In this document: piece by piece, positions 47,882-57,859 of the stretch
How the letters are laid out: every line of letters begins with the position of its first letter
Numbering within the stretch: position 1 is the stretch's first letter
NCBI GenBank assembly: GCA_036346375.1
Contig: CM070517.1
Coordinates: 9,899,161 to 9,963,160, forward strand
Reading direction: 5' to 3'
DNA: 64,000 nt
DNA from: Guadua angustifolia
Lineage: Eukaryota > Streptophyta > Magnoliopsida > Poales > Poaceae
The notes under the pieces: model-generated
Told to the model about the DNA's origin: nothing
Database searches by the model: none
The model's input: the letters and a program-made list of their open reading frames with translations, nothing else
Translations under genes and position numbers: made by a program

Positions 47882-49200
47882 GACGGTTGCCTGGTGAGAA
47901 CACCCTTATCTTTGTTTAGTTCATCTTGTTCGTCCTAGAGTCCAGAAAAACAGCCCCAAAAAAATCTGTTTGTCGTGTGTTTGATCTAATCCGAGCCCCT
48001 TTTGGCCTTTACTATTACTGCCTAGTTTAATTCTTGTTGAATTTGCGTTGCATCGTCGTGTCATTGCTGGTCTTAGTGTTTTGATCTTTAGAGTTTCGAG
48101 TTCTTGTCACGTTCTTGTCACCGAGTTGAACTCCATCACGTCGCCGCGTCCAATTCGGATCCTCCTCTGTCCAGTTCGGTATTTTGGTCATAACTCCCTC
48201 ATACGAACTCGGATTTTGCTGTTCTTATACTTTCCTGAAAGCTTGAGAAATTATCTACAACTTTGTCCATTGTGAAACTTTCTAGAAACGCCGTCTTCTT
48301 ATCCAAAATCGCGTTGGATTGGAATCTGTTTTCGTCCTAGATTTTCTGAGCAGTCTGTATTTCGGGGTCAATATCTCTGGCTTCCCTTATCCAAAATAGA
48401 CGTTCCATATATGCAAATTGATCAGCTCGAAAAGATCTACAACTTTCCAGTTATACGTTTTTGCATTGGAAGCCAATAAGAACCCGAAAACAGCGTTTGA
48501 AGTTTCAGCATAGTAGATCTGTTTTGCAGCAGGAAAATTTTTGAGTTGTAATTCATCATATGTGCCACTTTGATATAAAAGAAAGAAAAAAAATAAGAAA
48601 AGGCAAGTGCATATAAAAGAGCCGCACTAAAAGGTGGAAAAAGAAGCCCTAGCTATTTGCTTGTGTCTTGTGGTCATTCAGTTGCTATTTACGTGACTTC
48701 ATTGGTGTCGGGCTCGCGTCTCTAATGCGGTCTAGCCTAGGACCAGCATAGTACCGCCATCCTTGAGCGTTCTTTCAACTTGTTTTGGCTAGTGTGGTTC
48801 TAGTATATCCTTTGCTACATATTATACCTGTCCAAGCTCCACCTACTATTAACCATAGGAAAAGCACCTTGCAATCGCTTTGTCACCCCCGAGTCTGATT
48901 ACCATCATCCTCGATTGAACCTTGAAAAGTCTGCGGGATAAGAACTTGGTGTGAGCTTGGCGTGTGAGATCCTCCACCGTCCACATATTAGTAGATAGGA
49001 ATATACATTTTTGCGTGTATTTTTCTTGTCTACCACTAATAATGGCAGTCCACGAAAAACGATGATCTATACTTGAGGATGATCCAAGCATTCCGCCAGA
49101 ACAAAGAAATATATCACGAAACTTAATCATGAGTTTGAGAAAAGAAAGAAATTGAAAGAAAAAAAACACAGTGAGTTCATGGAGAAATGGCGAAATGGAG
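47882..49200. other. nested element leader, no gene recognised
   Basis: 1.3 kb with only short frames, ending in purine-rich A/G tracts near 48580-48605 and 49130-49170. No complete gag domain can be read. Probably non-coding leader left by the internal deletion. Confidence 0.5.
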
Positions 49201-49239
49201 AATTAAAAATGAAAAGGTCGAGCATGGGACTATCCTTCG

Positions 49240-50094
49240 ACCAAGAATGAGAAGGAACTATTGAAGAAAGAAGTCAAGCCTACACAATCTAAGAAGAAGG
49301 ATAGTAAATGTATTTCAATATGTAACGATAAGAATGTGCTTGCTATTCCTCGACTAACCACAGAGGCAAGAATGATCAAGATGGTGTGCACCGAGTGCTG
49401 CAATGACGGACAACTACATGAGCCTCATGTCTCATCGTCTACTTAGTGCACCGATGGAGCATGCCAATGAAACTCATCGCAACAACTTATTCCAAACTAA
49501 GTTTGTTGTGCAAGAACGCTGTGACACGTCATCATTGATGGAGAAACTGTAGCAACCTTGCAAGTCTACACATGGTCGAGAAACTTGGCTTGACCACGAC
49601 TCCACTTCAGCAACCTTACTCAATGGAATGGTTCAACTCAATTGGTAAGGTTCAGGTAACACAAACTGTGCAAGTTCTTGTCTCCATTGGTTCATACCAT
49701 GATCATGTTTGTTGTGATGTCATACCTATGGAATCATGTTCACTTTTATTAGGTAGACCTTGGTTATATGATGTTGATGCTATTCACTATGGTAGAACCA
49801 ATCAATATACTTTCAAGTTTAATGGAAAGAAAATGGTTTTGAATCCAATGACTCCTGCTGAGCTAGCCAAAATTAATGCAAAAAGAACTAATGGTAAAGA
49901 ACATGAGGATGACAAACTTGTTAGTAGTGTACAACAATCTAAACCAATGTTCAAGAAAGTAATTCTTTTAAATAAGATTGTTTCCTCACATGATATTGCT
50001 TTGCAGACATCTGTTTCCTTGCCTCCTGTTGCCACTAACCTTTTGCAGGATCTTGAGAAGAAGTCGAGGCGACTCCAATTCAAGAAGGGGAGGA
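49240..50094 (+). pseudogene. nested element protease remnant (gypsy aspartic protease region)
   Basis: Upstream of 49572 a degenerate protease start is visible (FQTKFVVQERC, then a damaged active-site region). The open stretch 49572-50132 encodes MVEKLGLTT, QVLVSIGSYHDHV, CDVIPMESCSLLLGRPW and GRTNQYTFKFNGKK, the C-terminal half of the gypsy pepsin-like domain. After VATNLLQ (~50041) it jumps to DLEKKSRRLQFKK, pol-tail-like sequence next to the polypurine tract. RT, RNase H and integrase were thus removed by one deletion. The last codons run into the LTR. Confidence 0.75.
50082..50094 (+). promoter_or_regulatory. nested element polypurine tract
   Basis: AAGAAGGGGAGGA directly precedes the 3' LTR. 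Confidence 0.92.
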
Positions 50095-51000
50095 TGATGA
50101 GGACATCACCAACATGGATACGACCAGCATGACCGCTGCCCCTCCTTCCTCTCCGGCTTCTCCAATGACTACCGACGCTGCTCCATCTTCGTCACAAATG
50201 ATCGACGCTGCAGCAACATCGTCTCCGAGAGGCCTTAATCCAAAAGCTCAGCTATTCAAGCCCACATCAACAGACAAGGGCCTCAAGCACACACCCCGAG
50301 AACAGCCCACACGTCAAGGAAGGCCCATATGGAAGCCCAAGATGCCAAAAAGCCCGGTTCGGCCATCCAGCAGCATGCCAACTTCAAACGGGCATAACTT
50401 GGGCTCCCGGACTCCGTTTTCAGCGTGCGACCACCCGTTTGAAAGCTTAGGAGATAAGCTTTCCAATGGATCTAGCCCCACTTCCAAATTCACTACAGAA
50501 TGATGGGAAAATGCGGAACAATGTCACGGGCCAGAAATTCACGGTGCTGCATCACCCCACTTTTGGGCCTATGGCCCATGTATCTTAGGGTTTTGGTGGC
50601 CACCGCTGTTTTGGCTGCCCTACACCTCTTGGCCGCCGCTATATATGTGGCCGCCGCCGTTCTTTTACGCTTAGGTTTTGTTGTGTTTTGGTAGACCCCT
50701 TGTGCATCCCTCCTCGTGTTCGCGTGTGTCGACTAGACCACCCGTGACGAGAAACAGAACCTCACCTTTGTATCTTTGAGATTATTGGATTGGAATTGCT
50801 CTCACTTTCTTCTTGCTTGTTCTCGGTTGCAGAAGGTACAAGGATCGATCGGGTCTTTGATTCGGTTGATCGCCTCGTGTGGTGACGTTGCGATTGCTTA
50901 GTTGCTGATCTCGTGGTTAGTAGCCGATCCATCTACTTCGTACGCTATCAAACCGACGTATCGTTCTCATCAGAAGATCGGGCCGACCTAGTGCGCATCA
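50095..51000 (+). mobile_element. nested element 3' LTR (906 bp)
   Basis: Partner of 46962-47867. It ends GCGCATCA and is followed by the AAGCG target copy, after which the gag reading frame of the host element resumes. Confidence 0.95.
50640..50647 (+). promoter_or_regulatory. nested 3' LTR TATA box
   Basis: TATATATG, same position within the LTR as in the 5' copy. Could drive transcription rightward into the gag remnant. Confidence 0.45.
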
Positions 51001-51005
51001 AAGCG
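51001..51005. repeat. target-site duplication AAGCG, right
   Basis: Matches 46957-46961 exactly. Confidence 0.95.
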
Positions 51006-51660
51006 TGGGCTCAACCCAGGTTTAAAGGTACAAGTCATTGGCAATGACTATGCAGATTGTCAGCACTTGGTAGACAAAGCTATGCTCATTGAGGAGTCCC
51101 GTCGTGAGTTGGAAGCATCCCGCAAGAGGAAGATGATGCAACATGGAGCTCATCAGAATCACCCGCAGAGAGCCAGGTCCAATGCTCAACCGCCTGCTCG
51201 TTTCACTACTCCTCCATCAGCATTCAGAACACCTGCACCAGCACCTCGCCTAGCTCTTTCAGGCAACCCTAACATCAACGCCAACAGCAATCCGCCTCAG
51301 AGGACCAGTAATCCAGCCGCGGGAGTGACATGCTTCAATTGCAATGAGCGTGGTCACTATGCCAATAATTGCCCCAGGAAGCAAACTGTGACGCCCATTC
51401 GTTTCAACTTGGGATCGACACCAGCCAAGACCCCCGCACCAGGAGCAGGACGTGGAACGTCCCAGACCCCAAATCAAGCTACCAGGACTCCACCGCCTAT
51501 TGGAAGAGGTCGCGTGAATCATGTCACCACTGAGGATGCCCAGGCTGCATCAGACGTCATACTAGGTAAGCTCCTAGTCAACTCAGCATCTGCCATGGTT
51601 TTATTTGATTCTGGAGCTACGCATTCGTTTGTTTCTCGAATTTTCTTGCAAATCATCACT
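51006..51660 (+). pseudogene. gag 3' part with zinc knuckle, and protease start (copy 2)
   Basis: After the nested element the gag frame continues in phase: a basic helix rich in Glu/Arg/Lys, a Pro/Ala/Asn-rich linker, then a CCHC zinc knuckle CFNCNERGHYANNC (Cys, Cys, His and Cys at 89, 92, 97 and 102 counted from the Met at 51067; nucleotides from 51331). A second low-complexity linker leads to the protease active site VLFDSGATHSFVS (near 51597-51635). The frame breaks about 51640-51660. The zinc knuckle binds element RNA in the particle. Confidence 0.9.
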
Positions 51661-52120
51661 TAAAGACAAACCCTTTGAAAATGTTTTATTGGTTGGTGCA
51701 ATCACCGTTCGGTTGAGTACGAACCAAGGCTGCCCCGAAGTTAAGATATTAATCGGAGGGGTAGAATTCTTAGCCAACCTCATTGTCCTAGATACCAAAT
51801 CCCTAGATGTGATCCTAGGAATGGATTGGCTCTCTAAGAACCAAGCAGTTTTGGATTGTGGAAATAGAGAGATCACATTAACCAGTCCAGATGGAGTTAA
51901 GTTAAAGTTTCAAGCTGCTGCAGATCAGTCCGAAGGAATAAAAGTTTGTAGTGCCAAAGGAATAAGTTTAGAAGATGTGCCAATTGCTAGAGATTTTCTT
52001 GATGTGTTTCCAGATGAGTTGCCCGGAATGCCACCGGATAGAGATATAGAGTTCTTGATTGAGCTAGTTCTGGAGCGCGCCCATTTCAAGAGACCGTATA
52101 GGATGCTGCTAATGAGTTAG
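51640..52120 (+). pseudogene. protease C-terminal half and RT entry (copy 2)
   Basis: In a frame shifted relative to the DSG active site: GGVEFLANLIVLD and DVILGMDWL (the protease second half), then VFPDELPGMPPDRDIEF, the conserved entry to gypsy RT. A further frame break and stop come at ~52118, before the RT palm. The protease would cut Gag-Pol; it is split between two frames here. Confidence 0.88.
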
Positions 52121-52217
52121 CTGAAGTAAAAAACAGATCAAAGAGTTGCAAGATCGGGGTTTTGTTAGACCAAGTTCTTAGCCATGGGGAGCCCAGTTCT
52201 TCTAGTGGAAAAGAAGG

Positions 52218-53021
52218 ATGGAACTTCGGAGGATGTGTGTGGATTATCGTGCTCTAAATGAGGTCACCATTAAGAATAAGTACCCTCTGCCAAGGATTGA
52301 TGATTTGTTTGACCAGCTTCAAGGAGCAGGAGTATTTTTGAAGGTTGACTTGAGGTCAGGTTACCATCAATTGAAGATTCGTAAAGAGGATATACCCAAA
52401 ACAGGTTTTGTGACTCGGTATGGACAATATGAGTATACCGTGATGTCTTTCGGTTTGACCAATGCCCCTGCTTATTTCATGACCCTGATGAATAAAGTAT
52501 TCATGGAATATTTAGACAAGTTTGTCGTTGTCTTTATTGATGACATTCTGATCTATTCCAAGACTGAGGCAGAACATGAGGATCACTTGCGGAAAGTATT
52601 GACAAAGCTAAGAGAACATCAACTCTATGCTAAGTTCAGTAAATGTGAGTTCTGGATGAAAGAAGTTGCTTTCCTAGGTCACGTTATATCAGGCAAAGGT
52701 GTCGTTGTTGACCCTGGTAAAGTGAGAGATGTGCTCAATTGGGAGTCGCCGAAGACGGTAACCCAAGTTAGAAGTTTCCTTGGAATGGCGGGATATTATC
52801 GCCGTTTCATAGAAGGTTTTTCCAGAAAAGCTAGACCGCTCACCCAACTTTTGAAAAAGGAGAAGAAATTTGCTTGGACATCGGAGTGTGAGCAGAGTTT
52901 TCAAGAGCTAAAGAAGTGTTTGACAAGCGCCCAATGCTTGTTTTGCGGATATCGAGAAAGGATTTTGAGATATTACATGGCGCATCCGTCAAGGACTCGG
53001 TTGTGTGCTAATGCAAGATAA
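52218..53021 (+). pseudogene. gypsy reverse transcriptase (copy 2)
   Basis: A 267-codon open stretch covers most of the RT palm and thumb: catalytic D44 in KVDLRSGYHQL, F106-I-D-D109 in VVFIDDILIYSK, FLGHVISGKG and FLGMAGYYRRFIEGF. The start Met is only the first ATG after a frame break; the true domain begins upstream in another frame. It runs into RNase H with a frame change at about 52950-53010. Best preserved RT in the window. Confidence 0.92.
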
Positions 53022-53496
53022 GAAGGTTGTGGCATATGCTTCGCGTCAGCTGAGGCCACATGAAGTCAACTATCCAACCCATGATTTGGAATTAGCTGCC
53101 GTAGTGCATGCTCTAAAGATTTGGCGTCATTACCTCATCGGTAATCGTTGTGAGGTGTACACTGATCATAAGAGCCTAAAGTACATTTTTACCCAAACCG
53201 AACTCAATATGAGGCAAAGAAGATGGTTAGAGTTAATCAAGAACTATGACATTGGTATTCATTATCATCCAGGCAAAGCCAATGTAAGTGGTGATGCTTT
53301 GAGTAGAAAGAGTTACTGCAGTACCTTGATGATTAAGGAAAGTCAGCCAGCACTCTATGAGGAATTTCAGAAGCTCAGTCTAGAAGTGGTGCAAGAAGGT
53401 TACTTAGCAACTTTGGAAGTGCGTCCAACATTGGAAGATCGGATCCGGAAGCCCAAGCCGATGATCTTGATACCAAGGAGATCAAGAGTAATATGA
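53005..53496 (+). pseudogene. gypsy RNase H (copy 2)
   Basis: KKVVAYASRQLRPHEVNYP is followed by E29 in LELAAVVHALK, D54 in VYTDHKSLKY and D97 in GDALSRK, the acidic set of RNase H. Copy 1 has VVADALSRK where this copy reads VSGDALSRK, a small local change next to an active-site Asp. A stop follows at 53494-53496; integrase continues in other frames. Confidence 0.92.
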
Positions 53497-53509
53497 AGAA
53501 AGGAAAAGC

Positions 53510-54352
53510 CGGGATTCATCAAGATGAAAAGTCTTGTGTGGTATGAGAATCGTATTTGTGTACTGATCGAAAAGAGCTCAAGGAGTCATTACTCAAAGAA
53601 GCGCATGAGACATTATACTCCATTCACCTGGAAGTACCAAGATGTATCAAGACCTCAAGGAAAGGTATTGGTGGCCTAGTATGAGCGTGAGATTGCGTAA
53701 TATGTTGCTCTTTGTGATGTTTGCGAAGGTTAAAGCGAGCATCGAGGCGGCGAGGATTGCTTGACCATTGAAGATTCCAGAGTGGAAGTGGGAAGAGATT
53801 GGTATGGATTTCATTACTGGACTTCCTAAGACCCAAGAAGGTTATGATTCGATCTGGGTGATAGTGGATCGATTGACTAAGGTAGCTCACTTCATTCCAG
53901 TTAAGACTACCTACACCGGAGATAAATTGGTAGAGTTATATATGTCAAGGATTGTCAGTCTTCATGGAGTGCCTAAGAAGATAGTCTCCGATAGAGGAAC
54001 CCAATTTACCTCTCGTTTTTGGCAAAGTTTGCATGAAGCTATGGGAACTCATCTCAGGTTTAGTACTGCCTATCACCCTCAGACTAATGGACAAACTGAG
54101 CGTGTGAACCAGATTCTTGAGGACATGTTGGATGCTTGTGCTTTGACCTATGGTGCAAAATGGGACAAGTGTTTGCCCTATGCAGAGTTTTCTTACAATA
54201 ATAGTTATCAGGCCAGCCTGCAAATGTCTCCTTTTGAAGCCTTATATGGTAGAAAGTGCAGAACCCCTCTTAATTGGAAAGAGACTAGAGAAAGACAGTT
54301 ATTTGGTCCTGCCATACTGCAAGAGGCCGAAGAGCAAGTACGGTTAATTTGA
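53510..54352 (+). pseudogene. gypsy integrase (copy 2)
   Basis: The zinc-binding HHCC region (53590-53735) is present but broken by short deletions. A TGA at 53762-53764 is identical in position to that of copy 1. The core at 53768 has D14 (GMDFITGLP), D75 (VSDRGTQF) and E111 (QTERVNQ), spaced 35 between the last two, then EFSYNNSYQAS and FEALYGRKCRTP. The frame ends at 54350-54352. It would insert the DNA copy into chromatin. Confidence 0.93.
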
Positions 54353-54358
54353 GACAAG

Positions 54359-54864
54359 TTGAGGATAGCCCAAAGCAGACAGAAGAGTTATGCAGATAAT
54401 CGTCGCCGAGATTTGAGTTTCGAGCCCAATGATTATGTGTATCTCAGAGTCACACCTCTTAAAGGAGTTAAGAGATTTCAAGTAAAAGGAAAGCTTGCCC
54501 CTAGATATGTGGGACCGTTCAAAGTCTTGGAACGAAGAGGAGAAGTTGCTTACAAGCTTGAGTTGCCTCAATCCTTCGCTGGAATCCATGATGTGTTCCA
54601 TGTGTCCCAGTTGAAGAAGTGCTGCGAGTGCGAAGAAGCGGATCTTGTTGGAAGCTATCGATTTGCAAGAGGATCTCACTTACAAGGAGCAGCTAGTGAA
54701 GATATTGGATGTTGCAAAGCGCATCACGAGAAGCAAGATCATCCGTTTTTGCAAAGTCCAGTGGAGTAATCATTCAGAAGAGGAAGCCACTTGGGAGCGA
54801 GAAGAGGATCTAAGTCAGAGTTTCCCCACCTATTCTCTAGCGGTCCGAATCTCGGTCGAGATTC
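54359..54864 (+). pseudogene. integrase C-terminus and chromodomain (copy 2), frameshifted
   Basis: 54359-54630 gives the GPY-like module (APRYVGPFKVLERRG) and HDVFHVSQLKKC. Small deletions around 54622-54645 shift the frame. The chromodomain follows in the frame from 54645 (VKILDVAKRITR, KVQWSNHSEEEATWE). Another shift after REEDL removes the end. In copy 1 the same region is open throughout. Confidence 0.9.
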
Positions 54865-54867
54865 CTT

Positions 54868-54879
54868 TAAGGGGAGGTT
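54868..54879 (+). promoter_or_regulatory. polypurine tract (copy 2)
   Basis: AAGGGGAGG plus TT, immediately before the LTR. It is shorter by several G than in copy 1. Confidence 0.85.
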
Positions 54880-57859
54880 TGTAACATCCCAAAATTTGAG
54901 TTTTGGTATGTTTTAAATTAAAAATGAACCATTCGTATTTTTCTCGAATTAACCGAAGCTTAATTTGAATTTTCTAATAATTAAAAGATTTAATTAGGTT
55001 AATCTAAGTATCAAATTAAAGGTTTCCAGTTTTTATTGGGTTCCTTGTGCTTCAAGGAATTTTTCTGTATTTTTGGAGATTTTTCTGAATTTATTTGCTA
55101 TTTATTTGAATTTATTTGCATTTACTTGAATTTTTGGAATTTAAACTAATCCGGAAAAGGTTTTAATTTTTCAAAACCCTCTCGGGCTGAATTTAAACTA
55201 ATTTCCTATTCATCCTCGGCCCGCCTATAAATGCCGCCGCTAGCCCGCTCATAGCCGCTCCGCCGCCGTCCGTCCGTGTGGCGTGTCTTGTCCGGATTAT
55301 GCCACAGAGCCAAGCTGCCGCCGCCGATCGAAACCCTAACCCTAGCGGTCTCCGGATTCGCGCGTCACCGCGCTTCGGTTTCCTCGCCAAGACGCCTCCG
55401 GGGCTATTTAAAGCCCCGAGGACCCCGTCCGAGGTTCGCGATCTTCTTCGCACCGTCGCCCTATTCTTCATCGCCGGAGAGTTCTGGTTGCGCCGCACGA
55501 ACTTCGCCAAGTCGCCGCCGCCGTCGAGCACTTTCTCCGCCGTCTCTGGCGCGCTCGGTCGTTCTCGCCGTCGTCGCTTGCGATCGGACTCGTCACGTCG
55601 CCCTCTCCGACCCGCATTCTCCTCCGCTTTCGATCTGGTGTTTCTCCGTCGCGCCGCGTCGTCGTTTCCCCATCGCCGATAAAGCGCCGCCGCTCGCCGT
55701 CGAGTTGCCCCGCAAAACCTCAGCCATCCGATCGCTTCCCAATGCTTCGGATCGGAGCCGCGTCGCCTCTGGTCCCTCAGTCGTTCGATCTCGAGCCAAC
55801 GTCTCGGATCAGCGCCGCGTGGCCTCTCCTCACCAGTCGCCGCGTGTGTGCCAAGTCGGCGCCCACGTCAGCCCTAGCTCCTGCGTGGCGTCCGCGTCAG
55901 CATAGCTCACCACCTCACCCAAATGTCGCCTCGGTGCACTTGGTTCACCGTGGACCGAGTCTCTGACTCGTGGGTCCCACATGTCAGCCGAAAATTTTAT
56001 TTTCTTTTCTGATTTTCCGAAAAACCGAAAATCCCAGCCAATCACAAGCTGCCACGTGTCACCCTTGTGAATTTCTCTGATTTTCTCTGAATTAAATCTT
56101 CCAAGAGCCCGTTCTCCTTCATCCGAACTCCGATTAGAGTGATTCAAATTTCTAAATTTTTGTAAAATCAAGCTCTACATTCCAGAGCCATTTATTTTCA
56201 ATTTTGAGCTTGTTTGCTTCTCTGTTTTGTATTTATTTGGCTTTGTTGCTTTATTTTCCGGTAGACGCAAACTCTGAAGGAGCGAACGGAGGCTTCGAAG
56301 ACCAAGAATCAGCATTTGAAGAGCAAGGCAAGTCGTAGACCTTTGATCATATTGAACCCATGTTTGCAAAAGTACTTTGTTTTATACAATTGCATGCTAT
56401 TTGTGTAACAACGCTAGTTTATGGGAGTAGCTATTTACCTGTTTGAGTATGCCCCTTTTTTTATTGGTATGCCATGTATCCATTGTTAACCATAGGTTGG
56501 GACAATATTAGTTGGACATAATCATAGTACCAGCATTGGGTTATCGTAGCTATGCTTAGCCATGCTTAGTTGTCCGATGGGATTCATATCACCTGTGAGC
56601 TAATGTTAATCTTGACTTAATGAGATATTGAATTGTGGTCATTGACCCTTTGTTGTAAAACTTGTTGTACCATGGCAGGGGATGCCATTGGGTTTGGGTT
56701 GAACAAAATGTTTCCCTCGGGCAATTGATCGTGCAGTAAAGGGGGTGCTGTTTGGCACATTGGGATGTGGCTGTCTTGCCTGAGACAATTTAAGGACTTA
56801 ATCTTGTGCGCCATTGAACTGGGCCTAACCGTGCAACCACAAGTCCGGTATGGGACGGACCTAGCTGATTAATTTGCAATGTCCAGACTTGAGTATTGCT
56901 AGTTGTTGGTGTGGGGTCCGAGATGGACGGTAGACTCACATGGCTCAAGAGGGGGCCCCGAGGGGCGAAACCTTAGAGGGCAGTACTGGGTTTAGACATG
57001 CATTGTAAAGGCTTTGTAGTGATCTCTCTGCCGACACACCAAAGGAAGTGTGTTCTTAGCGCTTGGCATTAAGGGATGATCATGTCTTGTGGGTAAAGCT
57101 GTACAACCTCTGCAGAGTGTAAACTATTGAATAGCCGTGCCATGGACATGGACAAGCAGGATTTCACACGGGGTATAGAGTATTTTCTTGAAATGTGGAA
57201 TGGTAGGGATGTGAGCGAGGAGTTCACTTGTTGTTTTGTTGTCTCAAGCTATCTTGTTGAATTGTGTGGTTGATACTTGTTTGAATGATGTAGGGTGATG
57301 CCTCGTCATTACTGTTCATGTTGTCTACCATTGATTTACGATTATTTATTATTGTTTTTATCAATCGCCTTCAATCTATTTATTGTATTTAAATTCAAGT
57401 TATTGCTTTTACGCAAATGAACCATATAACTATCATTTGTCAAGCCGTGCATGAATATATTGCATCATTTCCTACGCTTGTTGAGTCGTTTTGTACTCAC
57501 GGCTTTATGCCCTATTGTTCGATTCTTTGAGGAAGGACCGTAATGAGTATCAAGAGGAGGAGTACTATGAAGACTACGTCGACTAGGAAGGCGTTTCCCC
57601 AGACGATTGCCTGTGGCATGTCGAATGGCGCAAGTTATTTTAATTCCACTGCAATAGTTTATTTGTTTCTTTAGCCAAGAGGCATTGGTGTATGAACCTT
57701 AACCATAAGGTCGTTTGCTTTATTCAATGATAATTTGTTTCTTCTTAGTTATTTCGATGTATGGAATGATATGTCATCTATGTTTCCACTGTGTGCACTA
57801 GCGTGATCTGGGTAGTGCGCTATACACGAGGGTTTCGGATTGCATATCAGGGTCTGACA
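54880..57859 (+). mobile_element. chromovirus 3' LTR (2980 bp)
   Basis: Starts TGTAACATCCC and ends GGTCTGACA. Near-identical to 42678-45680 in the AT-rich parts, with many small indels in the GC-rich part 55212-55700. For example CCTATAAATGCCGCC at ~55226 has no counterpart in the other LTR. Proline/arginine-rich frames (55276-55905) are compositional. The five bases after the end (CTAAG) would be the target copy, but its partner is lost with the truncated left end. Confidence 0.95.
55405..55412 (+). promoter_or_regulatory. LTR TATA box (TATTTAAA)
   Basis: Same context as 43208-43215. Confidence 0.55.

Larger units (their letters stand above)
46962..51000 (+). mobile_element. nested, internally deleted Ty3/gypsy element (4039 bp)
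   Basis: Complete insertion: target copy AAGCG, LTR 46962-47867, primer site, 2.2-kb internal region, polypurine tract, LTR 50095-51000, target copy AAGCG. Both LTRs are 906 bp, begin TGATGAGGACATC and end GCGCATCA. I counted about 19 substitutions and no indels between them (about 2%). The internal region keeps only a gag-tail-like piece and part of protease, so it depends on other elements for movement. It interrupts gag of copy 2. Confidence 0.95.
45681..57859 (+). mobile_element. chromovirus copy 2: internal region and 3' LTR, with nested insertion
   Basis: With the LTR at 42678-45680 as 5' LTR, this is a full-length Ty3/gypsy chromovirus. The order is primer site, gag, protease, RT, RNase H, integrase, chromodomain, polypurine tract and 3' LTR. 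Long LTRs beginning TGTAACATCC and a C-terminal chromodomain suggest the Tekay/Del clade (inference). A 4.04-kb nested element splits gag. Frameshifts and stops in gag, protease and integrase make it non-autonomous. Confidence 0.92.
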
